Of a DNA stretch of 64,000 bases, positions 17,742 to 25,429 are shown piece after piece; the first letter of the stretch is position 1; every line of letters starts with the position of its first letter. The notes beneath the pieces are model-generated. The model worked only from the letters and a program-made list of their open reading frames with translations, was not told the origin of the DNA and ran no database searches. This DNA comes from Rhodoplanes sp. (lineage in GTDB: Bacteria > Pseudomonadota > Alphaproteobacteria > Rhizobiales > Xanthobacteraceae), in NCBI RefSeq assembly GCF_013377085.1, contig NZ_JACAAX010000012.1, forward strand, positions 1-64,000. Reading direction: 5' to 3'. A program made the translations under genes and the position numbers.

Positions 17742-18548
17742 ATGCTGCTCGATCTGTTCAAGGCCGCCTTCCTCGGCTTCGTCGAGGGGCTGACCGAATA
17801 CCTCCCGGTGTCCTCGACCGGACACCTCCTGCTGATCGAGCACTTCTTCGGCTTCGACGACGAGGATTTCGGCAAGACCTTCGCGGTGCTGATCCAGCTC
17901 GGCGCCATCGCGGCGCTGCTGTCGATCTATTTCCGCAAGCTGCTGCTGCTCGCCACCCACATGTTCACCGACGAGTATGCCCGGCGCTTCGTCATCTGCG
18001 TGCTGGTCGCCTTCCTGCCGGCCGCGATCGTCGGGGCGATCGCCCACGGCTTCATCAAGTCGGTGCTGTTCAATCCGTGGATCATCTGCTTCTCGCTGAT
18101 CGCCGGCGGCGCCGTGCTGTATGTCGTCGACCAGCTCGACCTCAAGCCGCGCTACGACGAGGCGACCGAGTTTCCGGTGGGAATGTGCCTCGGCATCGGC
18201 CTGATCCAGTGCATATCGATGATCCCGGGCGTGTCGCGCGCCGGCGCCACCATCGTGGGCGCCATGCTGCTCGGCGCCGATCGCCGCTCGGCCGCCGAGT
18301 TTTCGTTCTGGCTGGCGATGCCGACCATGGTCGGCGCCTTCGCCTACGACCTCTACAAGAACGGCGGCCAGATGAGCACCAACAACATGATCCTGGTCGC
18401 GGTCGGCTTCGTCGCCTCGTTCGTGTTCGGCTGGATCGTGGTGAAGACGTTTCTCGGCTTCGTCGCCCGCCACGGCTTCGGCCTGTTCGTGTGGTGGCGC
18501 GTCGCCGTCGGCACGCTCGGCCTGATCGGGCTGGCGCTGCTCGGGTAG
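17742..18548 (+). CDS. uppP: UppP, undecaprenyl-diphosphatase
   Basis: A 268-aa integral membrane enzyme of the BacA/UppP family that recycles undecaprenyl pyrophosphate to the monophosphate carrier used for peptidoglycan and glycan export. Both catalytic signatures are present: [17 protein letters not shown] near residue 15 and [17 protein letters not shown] near residue 165. Seven or eight membrane helices can be traced. The ATG at 17742-17744 gives the usual N-terminus ([16 protein letters not shown]). Confidence 0.97.
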   Translation: MLLDLFKAAFLGFVEGLTEYLPVSSTGHLLLIEHFFGFDDEDFGKTFAVLIQLGAIAALLSIYFRKLLLLATHMFTDEYARRFVICVLVAFLPAAIVGAIAHGFIKSVLFNPWIICFSLIAGGAVLYVVDQLDLKPRYDEATEFPVGMCLGIGLIQCISMIPGVSRAGATIVGAMLLGADRRSAAEFSFWLAMPTMVGAFAYDLYKNGGQMSTNNMILVAVGFVASFVFGWIVVKTFLGFVARHGFGLFVWWRVAVGTLGLIGLALLG

Positions 18549-18590
18549 CGCGACTTTCTGTGATGATGAATTAATCGGACCCGATTTCCG

Positions 18591-18666
18591 TTCGTCCCCG
18601 CGACAGCGGGGACCCAGGGGCGGCTCGACGTGTGACTCCTGGATCCCCGCGTTCGCGGGAATGAGC
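18591..18666. repeat. Dispersed repeat with paired small hairpins
   Basis: Contains GTCCCCGCGACAGCGGGGAC, then CCAGG...CCTGG, then CCCCGCGTTCGCGGG. This combination is widespread as a repeat in alphaproteobacterial intergenic DNA. It lies between uppP and the molybdenum hydroxylase gene and could terminate the uppP transcript. Confidence 0.65.
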
Positions 18667-18766
18667 GGAGAATGGGTCGAGGTCAGCGGAAAGGGCTCTA
18701 GGATCGCGCTTCCGTCCGCTTCCGGCAGCGGCGGGTGACGGAAAAAAAGCCGGCCGAGGAAACCCC

Positions 18767-21118
18767 ATGGACGACACGACGGCAACGGCCGCCATCGCAC
18801 AACGGTACCGGGTCGAGGACGCGCCGCTGTTGCGTGGCGAAGGCCGCTTCGTCGCCGACGCGGCCGCCGCCGACCAGGCCCATGGCGTGTTCGTGCGCTC
18901 GCCGCACGCCCATGCCCGGGTGACGGCGATCGACGCCGCGGCGGCGCTCGCCGTGCCGGGCGTGCTCGCCGTGCTCACGGCCGCCGACATGGCGAAGGCC
19001 GGGCTCGCCAGCGTCGCCTGGCATCCGCCGACCAACGGCCGCGACGGCACGCCGCTCGTGGTGCCGCACCGGCCTGTGTTGGCCGAGACCGTCATGCATG
19101 CCGGCGAGCCGGTGGCGCTGGTGGTGGCGGCGACGGCGCTCGCGGCTCAGGACGCGGCGGATCTGGTCGAGGTCTCCTATGCGGAGCGCACGCCGGTCGT
19201 CGACGTGCAGCGCGCCGTGCTGCCCGACGCGCCGTTGCTGTGGCCGGAGGCGCCCGGCAATCTGGCGCTCGACTGGCAGGTCCCGACGCCCGCCGAGGGC
19301 GGCGACCCGGCCGCCGTCGACGCGGCCATCGCCGCGGCCGCCCATGTGGCGCGGGTGTGCCACGTCAACCAGCGCATCATGGTCGCCAGCATGGAGCCGC
19401 GCGGCGCCACCGGGTCGTATGATCCGGCCACCGACAGCTACACGCTGCGCGCCTGCTCGCAGAGCGCCATCGCGCTGCGCGACCATGTCGCCCGCATCAT
19501 GAGCGTCGACAAGAGCCGCGTGCGGGTGATCACCGAGGACGTCGGCGGCGCCTTCGGCATGAAGAGCTCGCCCTATCCGGAGTATCCGGCGCTGCTGGTC
19601 GCGGCGCGGCTGGTGGGGCGTCCCGTGCACTGGATGTCGACCCGCTCGGAGGCATTCCTCACCGACGCGCATGCCCGCGACTCGATCCTCGAGGGCGAGC
19701 TCGCGGTCGACCGGAAGGGCCGCTTCACGGCGCTGCGGCTGCGCACGCTGGTCAATCTCGGCGCCTATGTGGGCCAGTTCGGCGCCCGCCTCGCCACCAT
19801 CAATTTCAGCCGCTGCGTCCCCGGCATGTATGCGATCCCGAGGATCGACATCGTCGTGCGCTGCGCCTTCACCCACACGACCCCGACGGCGCCCTATCGC
19901 GGCGCCGGCCGGCCGGAGGCGAACTACCTGATCGAGCGGCTGGTCGACGAGGCGGCACGCCTCACCGGCCTCGCGCCGGACGAGATCCGCCGGCGCAACC
20001 TGATCCCGGCGGCGGCGATCCCGCATCGCACCGCGGTCGGCGCCGTCTACGACAGCGGCAACTTCCCGGCCGTGCTGGAGAAGGCGCTGGCGCTCGCCGA
20101 CTTTTCGGGCGCCAAAGCGCGAAAACGCGAGGCGCAGAAACGCGGCAAGCGGCGCGGCATCGGCCTGTCCTGCATGCTGGAGCATGCCGGCGGCGCGCCG
20201 ACCGAAGGCGCCGGGCTGTCTTTCCCGGGCGACGGGACGATCGTGCTGGCGCTCGGCGCCCAGGCGACCGGCCAGGGCCACGCCACGGTGTTCCCGCGCG
20301 TCCTCGCCGAGCGGCTGGCGATTCCGCGTGAAAAAATCCGGTTCGTGCAGGGCGACAGTGCGACCGGGGTGGTGAGCAATGCGAGCGTCGCCTCGCGCAC
20401 CACCACGACCGCGGGCGCCGCACTGGTGCGGGCCGTCGAGGTGCTGCTGGAGAAGGGCAAGAGGCTCGCCGCCGATGCGCTGGAGACGGCCGAGGCCGAC
20501 ATCGTCTACGCCGACGGCACTTTTTCGATTGCCGGCACGGACCGGCGCGTCACCCTGTTCGGGCTTGCCGAGACCGCCAAGGCGCGCAAGGCCAAGGGCG
20601 AGATCGAGGACGACCTCGACACCAAGGTCGTCACCGACACGCCGCAAAACTTTCCGAACGGCTGCCACATCGCCGAGGTGGAGATCGATCCTTCGACCGG
20701 CGCGGTCGAGATCGTGCGCTACACGGCGGTCGACGACTGCGGCAATGTGCTCGACCACACGCTGGTCGAGGGCCAGCTCCACGGCGCGCTGGCGCAGGGG
20801 CTCGGCCAGGCCCTGATGGAGCACGCCGTCTACGACATCGACTCGGGGCAGCTCGTCACCGGCTCGTTCCAGGACTATGCGATGCCGCGCGCCCACGACA
20901 TGCCGCCGGTGGCCGCATCGGAAGAGAACACGCCCGCGACGACGAATCCGCTCGGCGTCAAGGGCGTCGGCGAGGCCGGCACCACCGGCTCGCTCGCCGC
21001 CGTGATGAACGCCATCGCCGACGCGATCCCGGGTCCGGCGGGTTACACGATGGACATGCCGGCCAGCCCCGAGAAGGTGTGGGCGGCGTGCAAGGGCTTG
21101 GCGATGACGGCTGGATAG
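18767..21118 (+). CDS. Molybdopterin-binding hydroxylase large subunit (CoxL/XDH family)
   Basis: A 783-aa large subunit of a molybdenum-containing aldehyde oxidase/xanthine dehydrogenase-type enzyme. The N-terminal a/b hammerhead domain covers about residues 15-140. The molybdopterin-binding region includes EDVGGAFGMK, PYRGAGRPEAN (377-387; the RGAGR form, not the CO-dehydrogenase AYXCSFR form) and GQGHATVFPR. The catalytic Glu lies in GVGEAGTTG (Glu736). The partner FAD and [2Fe-2S] subunits are not encoded in the window, so substrate and electron acceptor are unknown. The last 206 bp before the terminal codons are repeated 2.1 kb downstream, so the C-terminal tail (KGLAMTAG) may come from an integrated element. 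Confidence 0.93.
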   Translation: MDDTTATAAIAQRYRVEDAPLLRGEGRFVADAAAADQAHGVFVRSPHAHARVTAIDAAAALAVPGVLAVLTAADMAKAGLASVAWHPPTNGRDGTPLVVPHRPVLAETVMHAGEPVALVVAATALAAQDAADLVEVSYAERTPVVDVQRAVLPDAPLLWPEAPGNLALDWQVPTPAEGGDPAAVDAAIAAAAHVARVCHVNQRIMVASMEPRGATGSYDPATDSYTLRACSQSAIALRDHVARIMSVDKSRVRVITEDVGGAFGMKSSPYPEYPALLVAARLVGRPVHWMSTRSEAFLTDAHARDSILEGELAVDRKGRFTALRLRTLVNLGAYVGQFGARLATINFSRCVPGMYAIPRIDIVVRCAFTHTTPTAPYRGAGRPEANYLIERLVDEAARLTGLAPDEIRRRNLIPAAAIPHRTAVGAVYDSGNFPAVLEKALALADFSGAKARKREAQKRGKRRGIGLSCMLEHAGGAPTEGAGLSFPGDGTIVLALGAQATGQGHATVFPRVLAERLAIPREKIRFVQGDSATGVVSNASVASRTTTTAGAALVRAVEVLLEKGKRLAADALETAEADIVYADGTFSIAGTDRRVTLFGLAETAKARKAKGEIEDDLDTKVVTDTPQNFPNGCHIAEVEIDPSTGAVEIVRYTAVDDCGNVLDHTLVEGQLHGALAQGLGQALMEHAVYDIDSGQLVTGSFQDYAMPRAHDMPPVAASEENTPATTNPLGVKGVGEAGTTGSLAAVMNAIADAIPGPAGYTMDMPASPEKVWAACKGLAMTAG
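20886..21091 (+). repeat. Left copy of a 206-bp direct repeat (3' end of hydroxylase gene)
   Basis: Identical in length and register to 22971-23176 (constant offset 2085 bp, no gaps), with about six mismatches. Both begin CGCGCGCCCACGACATGCCG and end GTGTGGGCGGCGTGC. Here the copy is part of the intact hydroxylase gene. Together the two copies bracket the AT-rich cassette. Confidence 0.95.
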
Positions 21119-21199
21119 TAAAGAATGCAATCGTGATGCCACTCAAACACAACACAACCTTAGGACCGCCATGTATGGCTGCCCTTGCGAGACTTGACC

Positions 21200-21661
21200 A
21201 TGAGAAGGCCAAGACCTACTCCGAAGAAGGTGACACCCGCCACAGAACGGATGACCGCGACTGAACTTGAAAATTTAGCGGCCCGCGCGAAATATGTTGG
21301 AAGCAGCCACCATAAAGACGTCCCCGCGTTCGGTGTCGTGCCAAAACCACGACAGGGATCTGTTCGAATCGAAATCGCCCATGGCGAACAGATCGACAAT
21401 CCAGACTGCACTCTTTGTCCAAGAAAATGGGCGCGAATGCAGATAGAATCTGCGACGGAGCTTTTACGTAAAGGGATCCACCTCGGTCAGGTAAGTCCAG
21501 ACGCGGATCCAGCATCTCTTCCGGCCCGCGTCTGGGTGCGAGATCCAGATGACAAAAGTATTGTGTACGAGGCCAAGCGACTATCGAGTCCTGTAAATGG
21601 ATACAAGGCATATCCTCTGACTAACAGACAAGCACGCCATCTCCCCCTCCTGGTTAAATAG
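21200..21661 (+). CDS. Protein of unknown function, first gene of the AT-rich cassette
   Basis: About 153 aa from the ATG at 21200. A TTG at 21185 and an ATG at 21251 are alternatives. No signal peptide or membrane helix. The N-terminus is basic (RRPRPTPKK). Then come KYVGSSHHKD (31-40), a Cys pair CTLC (70-73), an amphipathic helix (WARMQIESATELLRKGI, 77-93), and a C-terminal beta-rich part with VWVRDPDD, VYEAKR (122-127) and GYKAYPL (134-140). I recall small proteins with the same YVGS..HK and YKxYPL end motifs beside ImmA/IrrE-like genes in other bacteria, but no named family. Its stop lies 5 bp before the next gene, so they form one operon. A toxin, modifier or defence effector role is speculation. 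Confidence 0.75.
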   Translation: MRRPRPTPKKVTPATERMTATELENLAARAKYVGSSHHKDVPAFGVVPKPRQGSVRIEIAHGEQIDNPDCTLCPRKWARMQIESATELLRKGIHLGQVSPDADPASLPARVWVRDPDDKSIVYEAKRLSSPVNGYKAYPLTNRQARHLPLLVK

Positions 21662-21666
21662 ATTCT

Positions 21667-22956
21667 ATGACATTACATTGGAAATGGCTAAACGGCGACT
21701 TCGACGAAGAGATTGACGCGAAGTTGTTCGGCGCACTCAAGATCGACTTAAATGGTCGAGTCATTACGCGATCTTACGATCGCGTTACTGAAATGGTGCG
21801 CGACTCTGTAAACGTTGTGATCTTTCCACTAGCCTTAGCAATTATTAAGAACTGGTGGACATTACTATACGAACCTCGAAAATCCGATGATTATGAGGAC
21901 AGTTCCGGACTTCGGCATTCACTTGATTGCTACATGAACGGCTTTTGTTTCCCGGCTGTGGCACTTTGGTCTGGGGGAGCCGATACAGTGACTATTGAGC
22001 ATCCAAACGTTAGTCTTCAGCACTCAAGGTTAGAATTTCTGCCCACCGGATCCTCCTTCACCCATCTGCAGAGGCGCGAAGTCGAGGAAAACTTGTTCGA
22101 GTTGATCCAGGCGGTGATCGAACGTGCGCCGAGTGGACCTGCAAGCTGTGAATTATCCGAATTGTGGAATCGTGTACTGAAATCATTTGGAGATGACGAA
22201 GAGCGGCAGTATTGCGAGGCCGCTGGGCGACTGGGGGTGGACCCGTACGACCCAGATGCGGAGGACATTTCCGCATTAGCAAACGGACTCTCTGGTCGAC
22301 TCTTTTCGGATATTTGCGAGGCCGCAACATTACCAGAACTACAAGCGGCGACAGACTGGGCTCGAGAGGGGACGCGTCACTTCGATATTGTCCCAAGTTT
22401 AGACGTCTCGCATTTCGGTGCTTTTCCCGAAAAAAACCCGCAGATGAGGATTTGGGAACAGGGCTATGAAGCCGCAAGAACGGCGCGCAAGAAATTAAAC
22501 CTTGAAGGCGACAAACCTCGGCGCGTAGTCGACAGCATATTTGGCACGGCGGTGCGCGCGGATAGCGCGACGGTTGGTGGCAATCACACGAACGCATTAG
22601 AGGGAATAGTTGACCGAAATAATGGGAAAATGAGAATCGCCCTTCCAATGACTTCCGCTAGATTGCGTCGTTCCAGACTATGCCGGGCCTCTTATTTGGC
22701 TTGGAAAGCCGCGGAAGGCGATACAGCAGCGGTTACCACCGCAACAACCATAGATCAGCAAGCGAGCCGAGCATTTGCGGCAGAGTTGCTAGCCCCAAAG
22801 GACCTCCTTTGGGATCTTGCAGGTCAAGACGGTCTGACCCCCGAGTTGATCGAAACGTTTGCAGAAGAAAACGTGTGTCCAGAGCAAACAATTATTTGGC
22901 AGGCATATAATCACCAAATACCTCTTCGTGGTGTCTCTTTGCCCGCAAAAGGGTGA
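21667..22956 (+). CDS. ImmA/IrrE-like protein lacking HExxH, second cassette gene
   Basis: A 429-aa cytoplasmic protein. The N-terminal part has PLALAIIKNWWTLLYEP (54-70) and a YxxAVAL-like segment. The middle has LGVDPYDPD (189-197), a phrase I associate with a subgroup of ImmA/IrrE proteins. The C-terminus keeps the peptidase-like tail SRAFAAELLAP (367-377) and NHQI (415-418). The zinc motif HExxH expected about 25 residues before SRAFAAELLAP is replaced by RLCRASYLAW (337-346), so metallopeptidase activity is unlikely. It may act as a binding or sensing partner for the small upstream protein. Codon use is far more AT-rich than in neighbouring genes, implying horizontal transfer. Confidence 0.75.
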   Translation: MTLHWKWLNGDFDEEIDAKLFGALKIDLNGRVITRSYDRVTEMVRDSVNVVIFPLALAIIKNWWTLLYEPRKSDDYEDSSGLRHSLDCYMNGFCFPAVALWSGGADTVTIEHPNVSLQHSRLEFLPTGSSFTHLQRREVEENLFELIQAVIERAPSGPASCELSELWNRVLKSFGDDEERQYCEAAGRLGVDPYDPDAEDISALANGLSGRLFSDICEAATLPELQAATDWAREGTRHFDIVPSLDVSHFGAFPEKNPQMRIWEQGYEAARTARKKLNLEGDKPRRVVDSIFGTAVRADSATVGGNHTNALEGIVDRNNGKMRIALPMTSARLRRSRLCRASYLAWKAAEGDTAAVTTATTIDQQASRAFAAELLAPKDLLWDLAGQDGLTPELIETFAEENVCPEQTIIWQAYNHQIPLRGVSLPAKG

Positions 22957-22970
22957 GACGCGGTTTTTCG

Positions 22971-23194
22971 CGCGCGCCCACGACATGCCGCCGGTCGCGG
23001 CCGCGGAAGAGAACACGCCGGCGACGACGAATCCGCTCGGCGTCAAGGGCGTCGGCGAGGCCGGCACCACCGGCTCGCTCGCCGCCGTGATGAACGCCAT
23101 CGCCGACGCGATCCCGGGTCCGGCGGGTTACACGATGAACATGCCGGCCAGCCCCGAGAAGGTGTGGGCGGCGTGCCGGGGGGTGGCCAAATAG
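22971..23194 (+). pseudogene. Orphan 3' end of the molybdenum hydroxylase gene
   Basis: Encodes only the last 74 residues or so of the large subunit, in frame from RAHDMPPVAAAEEN through GVGEAGTTG to VWAACRGVAK and a TAG stop. The first 206 bp match 20886-21091 at about 97%. After that the tails differ: this copy ends CRGVAK, the intact gene CKGLAMTAG. There is no start or promoter of its own, so it is a remnant left by integration or duplication. It may be the original chromosomal end of the gene. Confidence 0.9.
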
Positions 23195-23216
23195 CCAACT
23201 GCGAGACGTTTCCTTT

Positions 23217-23243
23217 ACCTCTCCCCGCTGCGCGGGGAGAGGT
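23217..23243. terminator. Perfect hairpin after the orphan gene end
   Basis: ACCTCTCCCCGC and GCGGGGAGAGGT flank three bases. It lies between convergent genes and could stop transcription from both sides. The same CTCTCCCC core recurs in repeats across the window. Confidence 0.55.
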
Positions 23244-23266
23244 AAGCCATGCCCTCACGACGCTGC

Positions 23267-24340
23267 TCACGCCGCTTGCAGCAGCGCCTTCGTGTAGCCG
23301 AGGCAGAACGAGAAGAAGCGCTCGCGGCCGGGATCGATGTCGGACAGCGGCACGTGGTCGGGGCAGAGAATTCCGTCGTAGCCGACCTCGCGATAGGCGC
23401 GGATGCAGGCCGGCATGTCGACCGAGCCCTCGTCCGGCATCGCCTCGCGGAAATCGAGATAGCCGCCAAAAATGTTGCGGAAGTGGACCATGAAGATGCG
23501 CTTCTGGGCCCCGAACTCGCGGATCGCTTCCAGCACGGTCTCGGTCGGCCGCGTCGACATCTCGGCGATGGTGCCCTGGCAGAAGTTGAAGCCGTGATAC
23601 GGACTCGCCGGCGCCAGCGCGGCGAAGCGGCGAAGGCCGTCCAGCGAGCCGAGCACATGGTGGACGCCGTTGAGGCCGCCGGGCGGATAGGCCGGGTCGT
23701 GCGGATGGCAGGCGAGCTTTACGCCCGCCTTCTCCGCGGTCGGCAGCAGCTCGGAGACCAGATACGCGATAGCCCGCCAGCCGTCGGCCTCGCTGATCGC
23801 GCCGGCCTCGCTCGCCATCACCTGGCCGCAGGTCTCGGGCGCGCCCTTGGCCTCGACCGGCGAGGCGCCGCCCTGCCCGTCCTCGGGCAGCACCGTGCCC
23901 CAGTAGGAGAACCGCGCGTCGGCCTCGGGCCGGTAGTCGGCGGCCCGGAAGGTGCTGCACTGCATGCCGCCGCGACCCTCGACCACGCCGGTGCGGGTGA
24001 TGCCGACCATGGCGACCGTGTATTTGAGCATCGGCACGCCGCCTTCGGCAGCGGCCAGGATGTTTTGGCGCAACCGTTTCGCGGTTGCCGCGGCCCGCTC
24101 GGGCGCCCGCAAGCTGTCGAGCAGGATCGAGCCGACGTCGAGCGCCATGCCGTCGAGCCGCATGCCGAAGCTTTCGATGCGCCGCCGCAGCACCGCGACC
24201 TTGGTCGGGCTCCAGCGTCCATCGTCGTCCGCCACCTCGCGGGCGGGCCGCGAGTCGATGACGATGCCGCGACAGCCGAGCTGGGCCGAGAGGCGCAGCC
24301 GCGCGTCGGTCGGTTCGATCAGTTGCTCGCCGATATACAT
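23267..24340 (-). CDS. Mannonate dehydratase-like (UxuA family) protein
   Basis: A 357-aa TIM-barrel protein of the UxuA family, which dehydrates D-mannonate to 2-keto-3-deoxygluconate. Metal-site and active-site motifs are visible: CHPHDPAYPP, the Cys in GFNFCQGT, VHFRNI and PDHVP near the C-terminus. No other uronate pathway genes are nearby, so a related sugar acid is possible. It begins 28 bp after the GntR gene on the same strand and is probably controlled by that regulator. Confidence 0.85.
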   Translation of the reverse strand: MYIGEQLIEPTDARLRLSAQLGCRGIVIDSRPAREVADDDGRWSPTKVAVLRRRIESFGMRLDGMALDVGSILLDSLRAPERAAATAKRLRQNILAAAEGGVPMLKYTVAMVGITRTGVVEGRGGMQCSTFRAADYRPEADARFSYWGTVLPEDGQGGASPVEAKGAPETCGQVMASEAGAISEADGWRAIAYLVSELLPTAEKAGVKLACHPHDPAYPPGGLNGVHHVLGSLDGLRRFAALAPASPYHGFNFCQGTIAEMSTRPTETVLEAIREFGAQKRIFMVHFRNIFGGYLDFREAMPDEGSVDMPACIRAYREVGYDGILCPDHVPLSDIDPGRERFFSFCLGYTKALLQAA

Positions 24341-24368
24341 CGCCTGCCTCGTGTGGCTCGTGCCGGTC

Positions 24369-25070
24369 TCAGTCGCGGAAGAAATCGGGATGGGCGGCCC
24401 GCAGCGTCTGCACATAGGCGAGCGAGCGCGAGAGATGGTCGCGCAGCCGCGCCTGCGCCTTGCCGGCATTGCCGGCCGCGATCGCCTTGACGATGCGGGC
24501 ATGGTCGCGGACCACCTCGCCCATCTTGCCGGCGACCGGCAGATGCAGATGGCGGATGCGATCGATATGGCCGCAGCGCGCCCGCACCAGCGCGAACAGG
24601 TCGGGGGCGCCGGCGAGCTCCAGCAAGCGGCGATGAAAGGCGCGGTCGAGCACGTCGAAACCGTCGATGTCGCCCGCCGCGGCCCGCACCGCCTGGGCGT
24701 CGAGGATCTCGCGCAGCTCCGGCAGAAACTCCTGGTCGGGCGACGCCGCCAGCAGGCGGACCGCCTCCTGCTCGACGGCGCGGCGCAGGAACTGGGTCTG
24801 GTGGGCCGCGGCGAGGTCGATCAGGCTGACCCTCGTGGCGCTCTGGGGGACAATGTCGACCAGGCCCTCCTGGGCGAGCCGGATCAGCGCGTCGCGCACC
24901 GGCGTCGAGCTCAGCCCGAAGGTGGCCTGCAGCGCCTGCCGGTTGATGGCCGCGCCGGGTTCGAGCTCGAGCGTGACGATCATGCGCCGCAACCGCTCGT
25001 AGACCGGCTCGCCCGCGGTCGCGCGGGGCGCGTCGGACTCCCGGATCCTCGAGAGGGGGACGATCGCCAA
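24369..25070 (-). CDS. GntR-family (FadR/FCD) transcriptional regulator
   Basis: A 233-aa regulator. The N-terminal winged helix (about residues 20-90) contains VYERLRRMIVTLEL and LSSTPVRDALIRLAQEGLV. The C-terminal FCD ligand domain (95-225) has the FHRRLLELAG and RDHARIVKAI metal-binding His positions. The start is TTG (25068-25070), as no other start codon keeps the frame upstream. It is transcribed with the mannonate dehydratase-like gene and divergent from a TctC-type binding protein. Palindromic sites at 25148-25180 are probable operators. The ligand is likely a sugar acid or carboxylate. Confidence 0.92.
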   Translation of the reverse strand: MAIVPLSRIRESDAPRATAGEPVYERLRRMIVTLELEPGAAINRQALQATFGLSSTPVRDALIRLAQEGLVDIVPQSATRVSLIDLAAAHQTQFLRRAVEQEAVRLLAASPDQEFLPELREILDAQAVRAAAGDIDGFDVLDRAFHRRLLELAGAPDLFALVRARCGHIDRIRHLHLPVAGKMGEVVRDHARIVKAIAAGNAGKAQARLRDHLSRSLAYVQTLRAAHPDFFRD

Positions 25071-25429
25071 TTCGGTCCTGCCTGCGTGTCCTGCCTGCGT
25101 GTTTTTTCTCGCGCGTCGCCGGACGAGCCGGTCGGCCTCCTATAGGCACTGATGCATCAGTTAGTCAATCTGATGCATTACTGATTGACCCGGCCCGGCC
25201 CTCGACCTACGAGGGTGGACCATGCCGCCCACCCGCCGGCGAGCCGCCGCCGGAGGGATGGACGGCCCTCGATCACGACGCCTCGACCACAAGCCACTCG
25301 ACGAAAGACCCCGCCGGGAACAGGCTGCCCCGACAAATGCGCTGCCGACAAGAACCCGCTCCCTCGAAGACCGCTGCTCGAAGAAAACGCCCCCAGACGA
25401 ACCATCCGGAACGTCCATGGAGATGACGC
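25071..25429. other. Divergent control region, GntR gene and tctC-like gene
   Basis: About 360 bases separate the two divergent starts. The first 110 or so contain the operator-like repeats listed separately in a locally AT-rich patch (25141-25188). The rest is GC-rich with no identifiable gene. The tctC-like start has no strong ribosome site, only GGAGATGACGC just before it. Confidence 0.5.
25148..25180. promoter_or_regulatory. Probable operator pair for the adjacent GntR regulator
   Basis: ACTGATGCATCAGT (25148-25161) is a perfect 14-bp palindrome. A second half-perfect site, TGATGCATTA (25171-25180), lies 21 bp downstream, two helical turns away. FCD-type GntR proteins usually bind short palindromes of this size in their own promoters. 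Position between the divergent genes supports control of both. Confidence 0.7.

Larger units (their letters stand above)
21092..22970. mobile_element. AT-rich integrated cassette (no recombinase seen)
   Basis: The base composition falls abruptly from very GC-rich flanks to near-balanced, with A/T-ending codons common, and returns to GC-rich at the second copy of the flanking repeat. The segment holds two plus-strand genes and nothing that looks like a transposase, integrase or resolvase. Counting one flanking repeat, the unit is 2085 bp. The layout is what single-crossover integration of a circle carrying a homologous gene end would leave: a complete hybrid gene on the left and an orphan gene end on the right. 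Site-specific integration by an enzyme acting in trans is the alternative. Confidence 0.7.

Noticed and set aside
18698-21142. An 814-codon minus-strand frame over the hydroxylase gene
   Set aside because: Shadow of a clearly identified molybdopterin subunit; Arg/His-rich with no recognisable motif.
21092-22970. Prophage or integrative element with integrase
   Set aside because: Only two genes fit in the insert and neither resembles a recombinase, replication or structural phage gene.
22859-23194. A 111-codon plus-strand frame running from the cassette into the orphan gene end
   Set aside because: Its first half overlaps the 429-aa gene in another frame, and its second half is just the duplicated 3' end of the hydroxylase. 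Treated as a pseudogene remnant.
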